NCBI GenBank assembly: GCA_041656295.1
Contig: JBBADV010000016.1
Location: forward strand, 1-56,518
Length of the DNA stretch: 56,518 bases
DNA from: Kiritimatiellales bacterium
GTDB taxonomy: Bacteria > Verrucomicrobiota > Kiritimatiellia > Kiritimatiellales > Tichowtungiaceae
Reading direction: 5' to 3'
Part shown: positions 16,422 through 23,658 of the stretch, piece by piece
Numbering within the stretch: position 1 is the stretch's first letter
Layout of the letters: the number at the start of each line of letters is the position of its first letter
The notes under the pieces: generated by a model
Database searches by the model: none
Seen by the model: only the letters and a program-made list of their open reading frames with translations
What the model was told of the DNA's origin: nothing
Program-made: the position numbers and the translations under genes

Positions 16422-16787
16422 CTACAGTTTTCTGCCGTCCCGGCTGTTGTATGCAAGCGACAAACGTTCATCCGCATTACGAACGAGAATAATCTGGCGC
16501 GTATCCGGCAGATGCATATGAAGGCCGTGCCGGCGCAGTGTGCGCTCGAAATTGGCCGGTGTACGCATGCTGGCCCAGCGGTCCTGCTCGTTAATCCAGC
16601 GTGCATTTACCGCGCGCTGAGCGGTTTCGAGTTCTTTGATATCCTGACCGAGCTGATTGCAGCGGGTGCAGAGCCAGACATAGCTGATACCGAATACCGC
16701 CGCAAAAATCAGAATATAGGTCAGCGCCACCGGAAACGGTATGCGCACTTCGGCTTTATGATTTTTTCTCATCTGTTTTTTCTTCAT
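16422..16787 (-). CDS. ftsL: FtsL-like division protein
   Basis: A 121-aa bitopic protein. It has a short basic cytoplasmic start, one membrane span (about 18-38, VALTYILIFAAVFGISYVWL), a short coiled-coil (QDIKELETAQRAVNARW) and an extracytoplasmic tail. Size, topology and position between rsmH and ftsI match FtsL, which scaffolds the FtsQLB-FtsWI complex; sequence alone is too divergent to prove it. Its ATG overlaps the rsmH stop (ATGA) and follows an AAGGAGG site. Confidence 0.8.
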   Translation of the reverse strand: MKKKQMRKNHKAEVRIPFPVALTYILIFAAVFGISYVWLCTRCNQLGQDIKELETAQRAVNARWINEQDRWASMRTPANFERTLRRHGLHMHLPDTRQIILVRNADERLSLAYNSRDGRKL

Positions 16788-17713
16788 GCGGCCTCCTTCT
16801 CGACAACACGCAGTTTTGCCGACCGCGCGCGCGGGTTTTCCTTCAATTCATTTTCTCCGGCAGTGAGCGGCTTTTTGGTTAACGGCCGCACTGCCGGTGT
16901 TTCATAAACCAGTTTTTCACCGCCCTGCTGAAGCGACTCGCGCTTCACGGTATGACGTTTAAAAATTTCTTTGACTAAGCGGTCCTCCAGGCTGTGAAAC
17001 GTGATCACAGCCATGCGCCCGCCGGTACACAGCATTGCAAGTCCGTCTGCGATGCCGCGTTCAATACTTTCCAGTTCACAGTTCACAGCCATCCGCAGCG
17101 CCTGAAATGTTTGCGTCGCCGGATGCGTGGCTGCACCGCGCCGTCCGCCTTTCGCTTTTTCCACAATTCCGGCGAGCTCCAGCGTGGTTTCAATCCGTCG
17201 GTTTTTACGCGCTTCAACAATCGCGCGCGCAATCCGGCGCGAGTCATGCTCTTCGCCGAACCGGAAAATAATTCCGGCGAGCTCCTCTTCCGGCAGTTCA
17301 TTTACTAATGCGGCGGCAGATCCGGGCTGGGTACGGTCCATACGCATGTCAAGCGGCCCGTCTTTCGCAAAACTGAATCCGCGCTCCGCGATATCGAGCT
17401 GCGGTGAACTTACACCTAGATCCAGCAGGATCCCGGTGACTTCATTCACGCCGATCTGTTCACAACGCATTTTCATCTCTGCAAAGTTTCCGTGTACCCT
17501 CACCGCCCTGTCGCCGAACGGTTTCAAGTTTTTTCCCGCCGCCGCCAGCGCATCCAAATCTCTGTCCATTCCAATCAGCCGCCCGGCTGGCGACAGACGT
17601 TTTAAAATTTCCGCTGCATGCCCGCCGCACCCAAGTGTTCCGTCGATGTAGGTGCCGGAGAGATCCGTCACCAGCAGATCGATCGTTTCGCTGAGCAGCA
17701 CAGGAATATGCAT
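16784..17713 (-). CDS. rsmH: 16S rRNA (cytosine-1402-N4) methyltransferase RsmH (MraW)
   Basis: The protein begins MHIPVLLSETIDLL, the standard start for this family, so I place the start at the ATG at 17713 (309 aa) rather than a TTG 36 bases earlier. DGTLGCGGHAAEIL is the SAM-binding loop. ILLDLGVSSPQLD, GFSFAKDGPLDMRMD and VITFHSLEDRLVK are family hallmarks. It methylates C1402 of 16S rRNA. Its start overlaps the stop of the 62-aa ORF as TAATG. Confidence 0.95.
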   Translation of the reverse strand: MHIPVLLSETIDLLVTDLSGTYIDGTLGCGGHAAEILKRLSPAGRLIGMDRDLDALAAAGKNLKPFGDRAVRVHGNFAEMKMRCEQIGVNEVTGILLDLGVSSPQLDIAERGFSFAKDGPLDMRMDRTQPGSAAALVNELPEEELAGIIFRFGEEHDSRRIARAIVEARKNRRIETTLELAGIVEKAKGGRRGAATHPATQTFQALRMAVNCELESIERGIADGLAMLCTGGRMAVITFHSLEDRLVKEIFKRHTVKRESLQQGGEKLVYETPAVRPLTKKPLTAGENELKENPRARSAKLRVVEKEAA

Positions 17714-17901
17714 TACGTCAGTCCCGGCATCTTGATTACGCGACTCCAAAAATCCGCCGCAAGACGCGCTGTGCGCTTTTCCGGCATTAAAACTGTCCGG
17801 CGCAGCTTTCCATTGCCGGCTGGCAGGCGCATCATGCGTTCGCTGTCGCGCCGCAAATCCACCGCCTGCGAGAAGTACATATATTCAGCAATCTGTCTCA
17901 T
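17713..17901 (-). CDS. Small hypothetical protein between mraZ and rsmH
   Basis: A 62-aa ORF (MRQIAEYMYFSQAVDLRRDS... ending at MPGLT), rich in Arg and Met. Its TAA stop shares a base with the rsmH ATG (TAATG), which is how translationally coupled genes are arranged. A weak AGGTAA site precedes it. I do not recognise the family. It has no signal peptide or membrane span. It may be a leader or coupling ORF rather than a functional protein. Confidence 0.5.
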   Translation of the reverse strand: MRQIAEYMYFSQAVDLRRDSERMMRLPAGNGKLRRTVLMPEKRTARLAADFWSRVIKMPGLT

Positions 17902-17976
17902 AACCGTTACCTGTTCGGAGTTCAGGGTTCAGTAAGTGACCGGTGACGAGTGGCAGCGGCCTGCCGTCGGTTTCCC

Positions 17977-18005
17977 GACTTTCCACTTTCAGACCTTTGA
18001 CTTTC
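17977..18005. repeat. Intergenic repeat of the gactttcagac type
   Basis: The words gactttcc-actttcagacctttgacttt match those at 10418-10450. It lies between the mraZ stop and the 62-aa ORF. Confidence 0.45.
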
Positions 18006-18039
18006 GGCATCTCCTGCTTCCTCCTCTTCGCTCCACGCT

Positions 18040-18489
18040 CTAATACCCGCCATAAAAAGCTGCTTCTGCCAGCGCCGATTCTGCCGGCAGTGCCAGGTCA
18101 AAATTCTCTTCGCTCCAAAGCTCCATACGCGTCAGTGTGCCGACCAGCACCACTTTCGTCTTCACTTCGGCGTGTGCCAGCAGTTCATCTTTAATACGCA
18201 CACGGCCCTGTACATCCACCGCCAGCGAATCCGCCGCCGCCGTCATCGCGCGAATTGATCGCTGATCGTCTGCGTCCATCGCTGATGTCCCGCGCAGCTG
18301 ATGTAAACGCCGGTTCATTTCCGCCAGCGTATAGATGTAGAGACATTTCGCATCCGGATGAGGAAAGGCATATAAGCGCGGCGATTCACCCAGCATTGAG
18401 CGCCATCCCGACGGGATAATCAGCCGCCGTTTCGGGTCAAGAGAATGATGAAACGAGCCGACGAACAACTCTTCTATTCTTTCATTCAT
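18040..18489 (-). CDS. mraZ: Transcriptional regulator MraZ
   Basis: A 149-aa protein (start at MNERIEELF, 18489, after a GGAG) with two AbrB-like half-domains. The DxxxR boxes are DPKRRLIIPSGWR (about 18-30) and VDVQGRVRIKDELL (about 95-110). MraZ represses the division cluster by binding direct repeats in its own promoter; such repeats are visible just upstream (18501-18545). It heads the cluster, as in most bacteria. In-frame codons upstream to 18555 would read through that operator, so they are not used. Confidence 0.92.
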   Translation of the reverse strand: MNERIEELFVGSFHHSLDPKRRLIIPSGWRSMLGESPRLYAFPHPDAKCLYIYTLAEMNRRLHQLRGTSAMDADDQRSIRAMTAAADSLAVDVQGRVRIKDELLAHAEVKTKVVLVGTLTRMELWSEENFDLALPAESALAEAAFYGGY

Positions 18490-18500
18490 CAATCTTATGC

Positions 18501-18545
18501 TCCATTTTCCTCTTTTATAAAACATCTTATTCCATTTTACTCCAC
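18501..18545 (-). promoter_or_regulatory. Candidate MraZ operator and promoter
   Basis: On the minus strand, five-base boxes GTGGA (18541-18545) and ATGGA (18531-18535) are spaced exactly 10 bp apart. A weaker ATGTT sits at 18521-18525 and another ATGGA at 18501-18505, all on the same 10-bp register. Known MraZ sites are TGGG/TGGA boxes repeated every 10 bp. A TTGACG upstream could be a -35 box, but no well-spaced -10 is obvious. Confidence 0.6.
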
Positions 18546-18658
18546 CTAACGTCAATGCTTTTTATCTAATTTTTTTGAAAAAGAAAATGAACAGAATTGA
18601 ACCGAAAGTGACTAATATGGCAAATTGATAAAACTCTAAGAAAGGACGGAAAGAAAAA

Positions 18659-18850
18659 ATGAAGAATTTGATCATAGCAGGAATACTGATCGCACTGGCC
18701 GCCGGCGCCGGCGCAATGAGTCGTCCGCCCTGCAAAAACCAATCTAAACACCCCAACCCCGAATCCGCTGCCGCGCAATGCGACAGCGAAAAAGGAACAG
18801 GTAGACCCCAATCCACCTGTTCCGGCGGCGTATGCCCGATACCCAAATGA
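18659..18850 (+). CDS. Small secreted cysteine-containing protein
   Basis: A 63-aa protein diverging from mraZ. It has a clear signal peptide (MKNLIIAGILIALAAGAGA) and a short hydrophilic mature part with four cysteines (PPCKNQ, AQCDS, STCSGGVC). An AAGGA-type site precedes the ATG and a strong terminator follows at 18882-18924, so it is a complete transcription unit. The family is not recognised. The CSGGVC end could bind metal or form disulfides. Confidence 0.7.
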   Translation: MKNLIIAGILIALAAGAGAMSRPPCKNQSKHPNPESAAAQCDSEKGTGRPQSTCSGGVCPIPK

Positions 18851-18881
18851 CCGTTCATCCCTGCGGTCGGGAATGCATACA

Positions 18882-18924
18882 CCCTCTTCTGTTTCTCCCC
18901 TTTTCAGAAGAGGGTCCTTTTTTA
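18882..18924 (+). terminator. Strong rho-independent terminator
   Basis: ccctcttctg and cagaagaggg form a 10-bp stem followed by tccttttttat. It lies 32 bases after the stop of the small secreted protein and confirms plus-strand transcription. Confidence 0.9.
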
Positions 18925-19021
18925 TCTAAATCAACGAGTTGTGAATGGTTGGTACAGCTAAACCTGTCCCAAAAAATCAAAATACCAAAGTTTCTATTGG
19001 ATTTGTCCGTTTAAAGGTAGG

Positions 19022-19080
19022 TAAGACGGCAAGACCCCTGCCGTCCGTTTTTTTGGCACGTAAAGGACTGCGCACCCTGT
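19022..19080. repeat. Degenerate REP-like hairpins downstream of parB
   Basis: On the minus strand, gacggca/tgccgtc (19025-19045) and ggtgcgca-gtccttta-cgtgcc (19055-19076) resemble worn copies of the REP hairpins at 20245-21535. The T-run after the first, on the plus strand, could also act as a terminator. The rest of 18925-19112 shows nothing else. Confidence 0.45.
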
Positions 19081-19112
19081 CGCCCGCTTTTTTTGAACTG
19101 CGTACCGGCTTT

Positions 19113-20027
19113 TTATCCGACATCAATACCAAGAATTTCAAGTACACGGCTCAGGTCGTCGTCATTGTAATAGTCGATCTGAATAGTACCTTTAATTTTT
19201 TTTCCGTTGGCGAGCGTTTTGGTTGAATTAATGTGCACCGCCGTGCCGAAATGCTGATGCAGTTTTTCGGACAGGTGGCGGATATAATCCGCCGGCAGAT
19301 CGGTCTTTTCGGCGCGCGGTTTTTTCGCCGGTTTTTTGAGTCTTTCTGCGATTTTCTCGAGTGCGCGCACAGAGAGCCCTTCGCGTATAATCCGTTGAGT
19401 GAGCAGCTCCTTTTCAACATCGGATTCAACGGAAAGCAGAACTTTTCCGTGGCCGGCGGACAGCTTGCCGGTTTCAAGCAGCTTTTTTATGCCCGCCGGC
19501 AGTTCGAGCAGCCGCAGCGTATTCGCCACGCTGGCGCGCGCTTTACCGACGCGTTTGGCAATCTCGTCCTGCGTCATGCCAAATTTAGCGGCAAGCTCAC
19601 GATACCCCTCTGCCTCTTCCATCAGATTCAGATCGTCGCGCTGCAGGTTTTCGATCAATGCGATCTCAAGCGCCTCCTGATCGTTAACGTTGAGAATAAT
19701 CACCGGAACTTCAGCGAGTCCGGCGGCAGTTGCGGCACGCAACCGGCGTTCGCCGGCAATCAGTTCGAAATATTTCTCCCTTTGCCGGACAAGCAACGGC
19801 TGCAAAACGCCGCGCTCTTTTACGGATGCAATCAGTTCGTTCAGCGCTTCCGTACGGAATATCCGGCGCGGCTGCAGCGGGTTGACCTTGATTTTTTTTA
19901 CGGCAACTTTTGTTATGCCGCCGGAATCCGGCGCCGGAACACCCGCTGCCGCCGGCGCAATAACTCTTTTTTCCTGAATTAATATGTTTAACCCGCGTGG
20001 CCCGAGTCCGGTTTTTTGTTTTGCCAT
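19113..20027 (-). CDS. parB: Chromosome partitioning protein ParB
   Basis: A 304-aa ParB/Spo0J protein. The CTPase motif region includes NPLQPRRIFR and the highly conserved LIAGERRLRAA. ENLQRDDLNLMEEAEGYREL and the helix-turn-helix TQDEIAKRVGKARASVANTLRLL (about 165-190) bind parS. A C-terminal dimerisation domain follows. It loads on parS near the origin and stimulates ParA. The gene is apart from parA, and I found no consensus parS (TGTTTCACGTGAAACA) in the window. Confidence 0.94.
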   Translation of the reverse strand: MAKQKTGLGPRGLNILIQEKRVIAPAAAGVPAPDSGGITKVAVKKIKVNPLQPRRIFRTEALNELIASVKERGVLQPLLVRQREKYFELIAGERRLRAATAAGLAEVPVIILNVNDQEALEIALIENLQRDDLNLMEEAEGYRELAAKFGMTQDEIAKRVGKARASVANTLRLLELPAGIKKLLETGKLSAGHGKVLLSVESDVEKELLTQRIIREGLSVRALEKIAERLKKPAKKPRAEKTDLPADYIRHLSEKLHQHFGTAVHINSTKTLANGKKIKGTIQIDYYNDDDLSRVLEILGIDVG

Positions 20028-20244
20028 AAGTTACTCCGCTTTAAAGCCGTGATTTGATTGCTGATTTAAACAGGTGGACGTGGATATTTCAATCGCGTTT
20101 CGGAACGAAGTGAACGATGGTGAAGTCATTCAGATAAAATAACAGAATTCTTGCAGATGGAAAAATCTGGATTTACCGCCAGGACAGCCGGGAAATTTAT
20201 CCGCAAATTACGCAGAGGGAAAAAAAGCGCCGCGGAAAATGAAG
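20028..20244. other. Intergenic region upstream of parB
   Basis: No gene seen. It presumably contains the parB promoter. The segment is AT-rich and grades into REP array II. Confidence 0.35.
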
Positions 20245-20362
20245 TCGGCAAGGCGCGCAGTCCCTTGCGCGCCGATCGTTTGAATGATTCAATATTGTAA
20301 TGGATGGCGCGGCGCGCCATCTCTACCCGTGACGTGCGGCGGTCAAGGGACTGACCGCCCTA
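20245..20362 (-). repeat. REP array II directly after the RAYT gene
   Basis: On the minus strand, immediately after and including the RAYT stop codon (tag at 20362-20360), come the hairpin ggcggtca-gtccct-tgaccgcc, a gatggcgc/gcgccatc hairpin, the segment atattgaatcattcaaacgatc, and an inverted ggcgcgca-agggact-tgcgcgcc type hairpin. This is the same unit order as in arrays I and III. Confidence 0.85.
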
Positions 20363-20812
20363 CCGGATACGGTTTTCCCAAACATACGGCCAATCAGCCG
20401 GAGATTGAACGAAACCGGCACGCACAGGGTTCATACGAATGTATCCGGCTTTTTCTATGTAACTGTCAGTGGCTCGCATCCGGTGATCAAAAAAATCACG
20501 CTGCCAGTTTATGCCGTAAGCGCGTTTGGTGTAATGCTTCCAGTTTTTAATACTTTTCTGCATTCCCGGCTCACGCGCAAAACTGATGATGGCATGAAGA
20601 TGATCAGGCATAAATAACAGAAGATGAATCCAGAGTTCCCGCCGGGTTTGCAGAAACATAAACGAATCTTTCAGTTGTCCGGCAACAGGTTGCTTGCAAA
20701 GTGAGTTTTCTGCGCGATTTCGCACGCAAATGGTAATGAAAAAATCAGCGCCGTCCGGCACCCATGATGGAATTCCATGCGGCAGTTTTTTACGTTTAGG
20801 CAGCATAACCAT
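20360..20812 (-). CDS. REP-associated tyrosine transposase (RAYT)
   Basis: A 150-aa Y1 (HUH) transposase-like protein related to IS200/IS605 TnpA. The HUH motif is MPDHLHAI (about residue 70) and the catalytic Tyr lies in DSYIEKAGYIRMNPVRAGF (about 115-135), followed by the family-typical PADWPYVWEN end. RAYTs nick and mobilise REP hairpins. The gene is intact and sits between REP arrays. Its last 12 codons are copied in every REP unit of the window. The start is MVMLPK or MLPK; the ribosome binding site is weak. Confidence 0.9.
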   Translation of the reverse strand: MVMLPKRKKLPHGIPSWVPDGADFFITICVRNRAENSLCKQPVAGQLKDSFMFLQTRRELWIHLLLFMPDHLHAIISFAREPGMQKSIKNWKHYTKRAYGINWQRDFFDHRMRATDSYIEKAGYIRMNPVRAGFVQSPADWPYVWENRIR

Positions 20813-20844
20813 TCTTTAAAAGTTTCTGCAATGTAAGTCAAATA

Positions 20845-21535
20845 AGAAATGGTAGGGCGCGCAGTCCCTTGCGCGCCGGTCGTTTGAATGATTCAATATG
20901 ATAATGGATGGCGACGGCGCGCCATCTCTGCACGTGACGTGAAGCGGTCAAGGGACTGACCGCCCTACCGGATACGGGTTTCCCCAAACATACGGCCAAT
21001 CAGCCGGAGAACCTCTTTTCAATTGTGCGAAACTTTTTGTGCGTTATCGAAATGGTAGGGCGCGCAGTCCCTTGCGCGCCGATTGTTTGAATGATTCAAT
21101 ATGATTATGGATGGCGCAGCGCGCCATCTCTGCCCGTGACGTGCGGCGGTCAAGGGACTGACCGCCCTACCGGATACGGTTTTCCCGAACATACGGCCAA
21201 TCAGCCGGAGAACCTCTTTTTAATTGGGCGAAACTTTTGTACGTTATCAATAAGAAATGGTAGGGCGCGCAGTCCCTTGCGCGCCGATCGTTTGTTGGTA
21301 AGGCGCGCAGTCCCTTGCGCGCCGGTCGTTTGAATGATTCAATATGATAATGGATGGCGACGGCGCGCCATCTCTGCACATGACGTGCGGCGGTCAAGGG
21401 ACTGACCGCCCTACCGGATACGGGTTTCCCAAACATACGGCCAATCAGCCGGAGAACCTCTTTTCAATTGGGCGAAACTTTTTGTGCGTTATCGAAATGG
21501 TAGGGCGCGCAAGGGACTGCACGCCCTACCGAAGC
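20845..21535 (-). repeat. REP array III: three tandem RAYT-tail/REP units
   Basis: Three units of roughly 200-230 bp in the RAYT orientation. RAYT-tail copies lie at 20968-21014, 21169-21215 and 21412-21460. Each is followed on the minus strand by ggcggtca-gtccct-tgaccgcc, a gatggcg/cgccatc hairpin, an atattgaatcatt spacer, and one or two ggcgcgca-agggact-tgcgcgcc hairpins, then a linker with acaaaaagtttcgc. The last hairpin (21498-21530) stands alone. Reading frames across the array are artefacts. Confidence 0.9.
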
Positions 21536-21665
21536 GGGGCATAGATACCCCCGAGTAAACTCGGGGTTCTTTTTTCATCACAGCTCCTCTCAGAGCTGAC
21601 CTGACCGCCGCGAAACTTTGCGTTCGCGGCAATCAGGAGGCTCATTCATCCACGGCTAAAGCCGT
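21536..21665 (-). repeat. Block of four hairpins, IS200/IS605-end-like
   Basis: Within 130 nt on the minus strand are ccacggc-ttta-gccgtgg, gccgcgaa/tttcgcggc, cagctc/gagctg and ccccgag-ttta-ctcgggg. The two outer hairpins share a ttta loop, as do subterminal hairpins of IS200/IS605-type elements and of TnpB-associated RNA ends. No tnpA or tnpB is present inside, so a non-autonomous element or decayed end is the best guess. Confidence 0.5.
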
Positions 21666-21686
21666 GGTGTTCTGTCTTCGACCGCA

Positions 21687-21724
21687 TAAAAAAACCGGCG
21701 AAAAAAATAACGCCGGTTTTTTTG
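21687..21724 (-). terminator. Terminator of the 21739-23168 pair (bidirectional)
   Basis: aaaaccggcg and cgccggtttt form a strong stem with A/T runs on both sides, 15 bases after the PEP-CTERM gene stop. It fits termination on the minus strand and possibly on the plus strand. Confidence 0.85.
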
Positions 21725-21738
21725 GGAGACGGTTTAGC

Positions 21739-22323
21739 TTACAAAGCGTAGTGCAGTTTTTTACGCCGGTTGCTTACCCAGGTCAGCACACCGCCAACAA
21801 ACATCAGCAGTACGGCTGCCGGTTCGGGTATAATAGTCCATGCAAGATCGGGATTCGAAGCAATTGCGTTTCGAACAGCAGCTTGGCTCAAAGTAAAGGA
21901 CGGATCGGGAGCAACTCCTGATTTTGACGTAATTCCAGTTATCTCAAGATATCCGTACCGTCCTACTGCATCTACTGCTGTGTATACACGATAGATAAAT
22001 TCATAATTTGTTTGAGCGGAAAGTGTCAAATTATCAACTATTGTCGCAGGATTTGTTTGGTATCCTCCAGGAGGTGCGGGATTCCCATCTATTCGATACG
22101 ACCCAATGCCTAATGTGGCCAGGAACGTTTCAGTTAACCCGATTGCGCTAGATGAATAAAAAATATCAACGTACCAGTCTGAAAAATCAGTATGATTTGC
22201 AGAAAATTCATCCAAACGGGCATCGTATACATTCATATATGCCCTAGCTATAGTGATGGTATCTGCCGTTATCTGTTGAAGACCAAAACACGCAACAAAA
22301 ACAACTAATAGTCCTTTTTTCAT
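21739..22323 (-). CDS. PEP-CTERM secreted protein
   Basis: A 194-aa exported protein with signal peptide MKKGLLVVFVACFG and C-terminal PEP-CTERM sorting signal: IPEPAAVLLMFVGGVLTWV, then SNRRKK. AAGGA lies eight bases before the ATG. The mid-region (DFSDWYVDIF) loosely resembles the 5127-5636 protein (TGSDWYICAL). It follows the paralogous repeat protein by 26 bases, as in the first module. It is probably surface-sorted by an exosortase encoded elsewhere. Confidence 0.85.
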   Translation of the reverse strand: MKKGLLVVFVACFGLQQITADTITIARAYMNVYDARLDEFSANHTDFSDWYVDIFYSSSAIGLTETFLATLGIGSYRIDGNPAPPGGYQTNPATIVDNLTLSAQTNYEFIYRVYTAVDAVGRYGYLEITGITSKSGVAPDPSFTLSQAAVRNAIASNPDLAWTIIPEPAAVLLMFVGGVLTWVSNRRKKLHYAL

Positions 22324-22349
22324 CTAGAATTCCTTTTGGCTAAGTTCTG

Positions 22350-23168
22350 TCAATTATAAATTTTTTGCAACGATATTTGTTTATTTGATAATGATAAATA
22401 CCAAAATCCTTTACCCATATCCAAAACAGGTGGAACGGTATCTATTGGACCTGTCCAGTTTTCCCAACACTCATCCAAAGAGTTCGCCCACCCGACTGCA
22501 CCATCGTAACCTACAAAATACGCATACTCAACAAATTTTTGAGTGTTAGGATCCCATAACTGTATCCTATCTGAGGTTTCCCATTCTGGACTTCCTGTCA
22601 CTCCAGATATAATATTACTCGTAAAGGAAATTGAGGCGCTATACGGATATGCAATCATATTGAATCCTTCTTCGAGATCAATATTTGTAGAGTCATTTGT
22701 GTACACTGAGCCAGAAACGATGATTCTCGGAGTCTTTTCTGAAGACGGTGCGGTTACATACCACACTCCAATTCCTCTACCTAGCGTGTTTGTGAGTTGT
22801 ATGGAAAAAGGCCCTGTCCAGTTTTCCCAGCATTCATCAAGCGGATCCGCCCAACCAAAATAAGTATTGTCAAAATAGTCAACAAACAATCCGTATATAA
22901 TATATTTTTGCGTATGATTATCCCATAAGTACAATTTATCTGCACTATCCCATTCTGTCGATGTGTTATAATCAGTTAAATGTTTGATGGTGTCTTGTAC
23001 TTTAATATCCTCATTTGTTCCCATAAAATGGGTGAAAGATATCATTTCATATTGTCCATCCGGCATAGCAGGAACTCTTGAAAACCCAACGATATCCGCA
23101 GTTGATTGAGCGTATGAAGCAACAGTGATGAGACCTGCTGCGCTTAAAAGTAAAATTAATTTTTTCAT
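22350..23168 (-). CDS. Secreted protein with two repeats, paralogue of 5648-6451
   Basis: A 272-aa protein with signal peptide MKKLILLLSAAGLITVASYA. It has two repeats containing W--ADKLYLW/W-TSDRIQLW, YFGWADPLDECWENWTGP or a close variant, and a G-GxWY end. The same order of motifs is found in the 5648-6451 protein (NADKLY-WTG, GLY-DG, FWMGDDASRW), although the sequences have diverged. The start at 23168 is chosen for the signal peptide; the in-frame extension to 23285 is not convincing. No known function. Confidence 0.78.
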   Translation of the reverse strand: MKKLILLLSAAGLITVASYAQSTADIVGFSRVPAMPDGQYEMISFTHFMGTNEDIKVQDTIKHLTDYNTSTEWDSADKLYLWDNHTQKYIIYGLFVDYFDNTYFGWADPLDECWENWTGPFSIQLTNTLGRGIGVWYVTAPSSEKTPRIIVSGSVYTNDSTNIDLEEGFNMIAYPYSASISFTSNIISGVTGSPEWETSDRIQLWDPNTQKFVEYAYFVGYDGAVGWANSLDECWENWTGPIDTVPPVLDMGKGFWYLSLSNKQISLQKIYN

Positions 23169-23658
23169 GCTGCTATATTCTCTTTTTCTTCTATTTTTAA
23201 CTTTCTGATTATCTGCACCCGCATCATTCAGTTGTTTTTTTGATAAAAACAATACTAATGTAGCCGTTACGTTCGAGCCGATCAACCGTTTTTTGTAGAA
23301 AAAATCAGTTTTTTTGTACTGCGTCAGATGTGTTATTTTACGATATAAAGCATTGATGGATAGGGTATTTTAAAATTATTTGGATGTATAAACCCCGTAT
23401 TGAGGATTTCTGCAGCTTACTTTATAGACGTATTTTTTGTAGGGGAAGTTCTCACACTGTAAAAATTTATGATGTAAGGGCAGCAGGGAAAGACCTGAAG
23501 AGAAAGCTGCCTGACAAAAATCGTGATCCCACAGGACTGTCCCGTCAGATCAAATCGTGATGAACACATTTGAATTTAAAGTTTGTGAATTTTCCCGCTT
23601 CGCTGCCCGATTACGGCAAACCCTTCTCTGGATGTGTTTTTTGGCTGTAATTTTATTT
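23169..23658. other. Intergenic region with an unsupported 58-aa ORF
   Basis: The part near 23169-23340 is AT-rich and likely holds the promoter of the 22350 gene. A plus-strand ORF at 23384-23560 (MYKPRIEDFCSLLYRRIF, ending RQIKS) is open but lacks a ribosome binding site and known relatives. It may be a remnant of a decayed gene. Confidence 0.35.

Noticed and set aside
18562..18882. Minus-strand ORFs opposite the small secreted protein
   Set aside because: They run against a gene with signal peptide, ribosome binding site and terminator, and their composition is that of a shadow frame.
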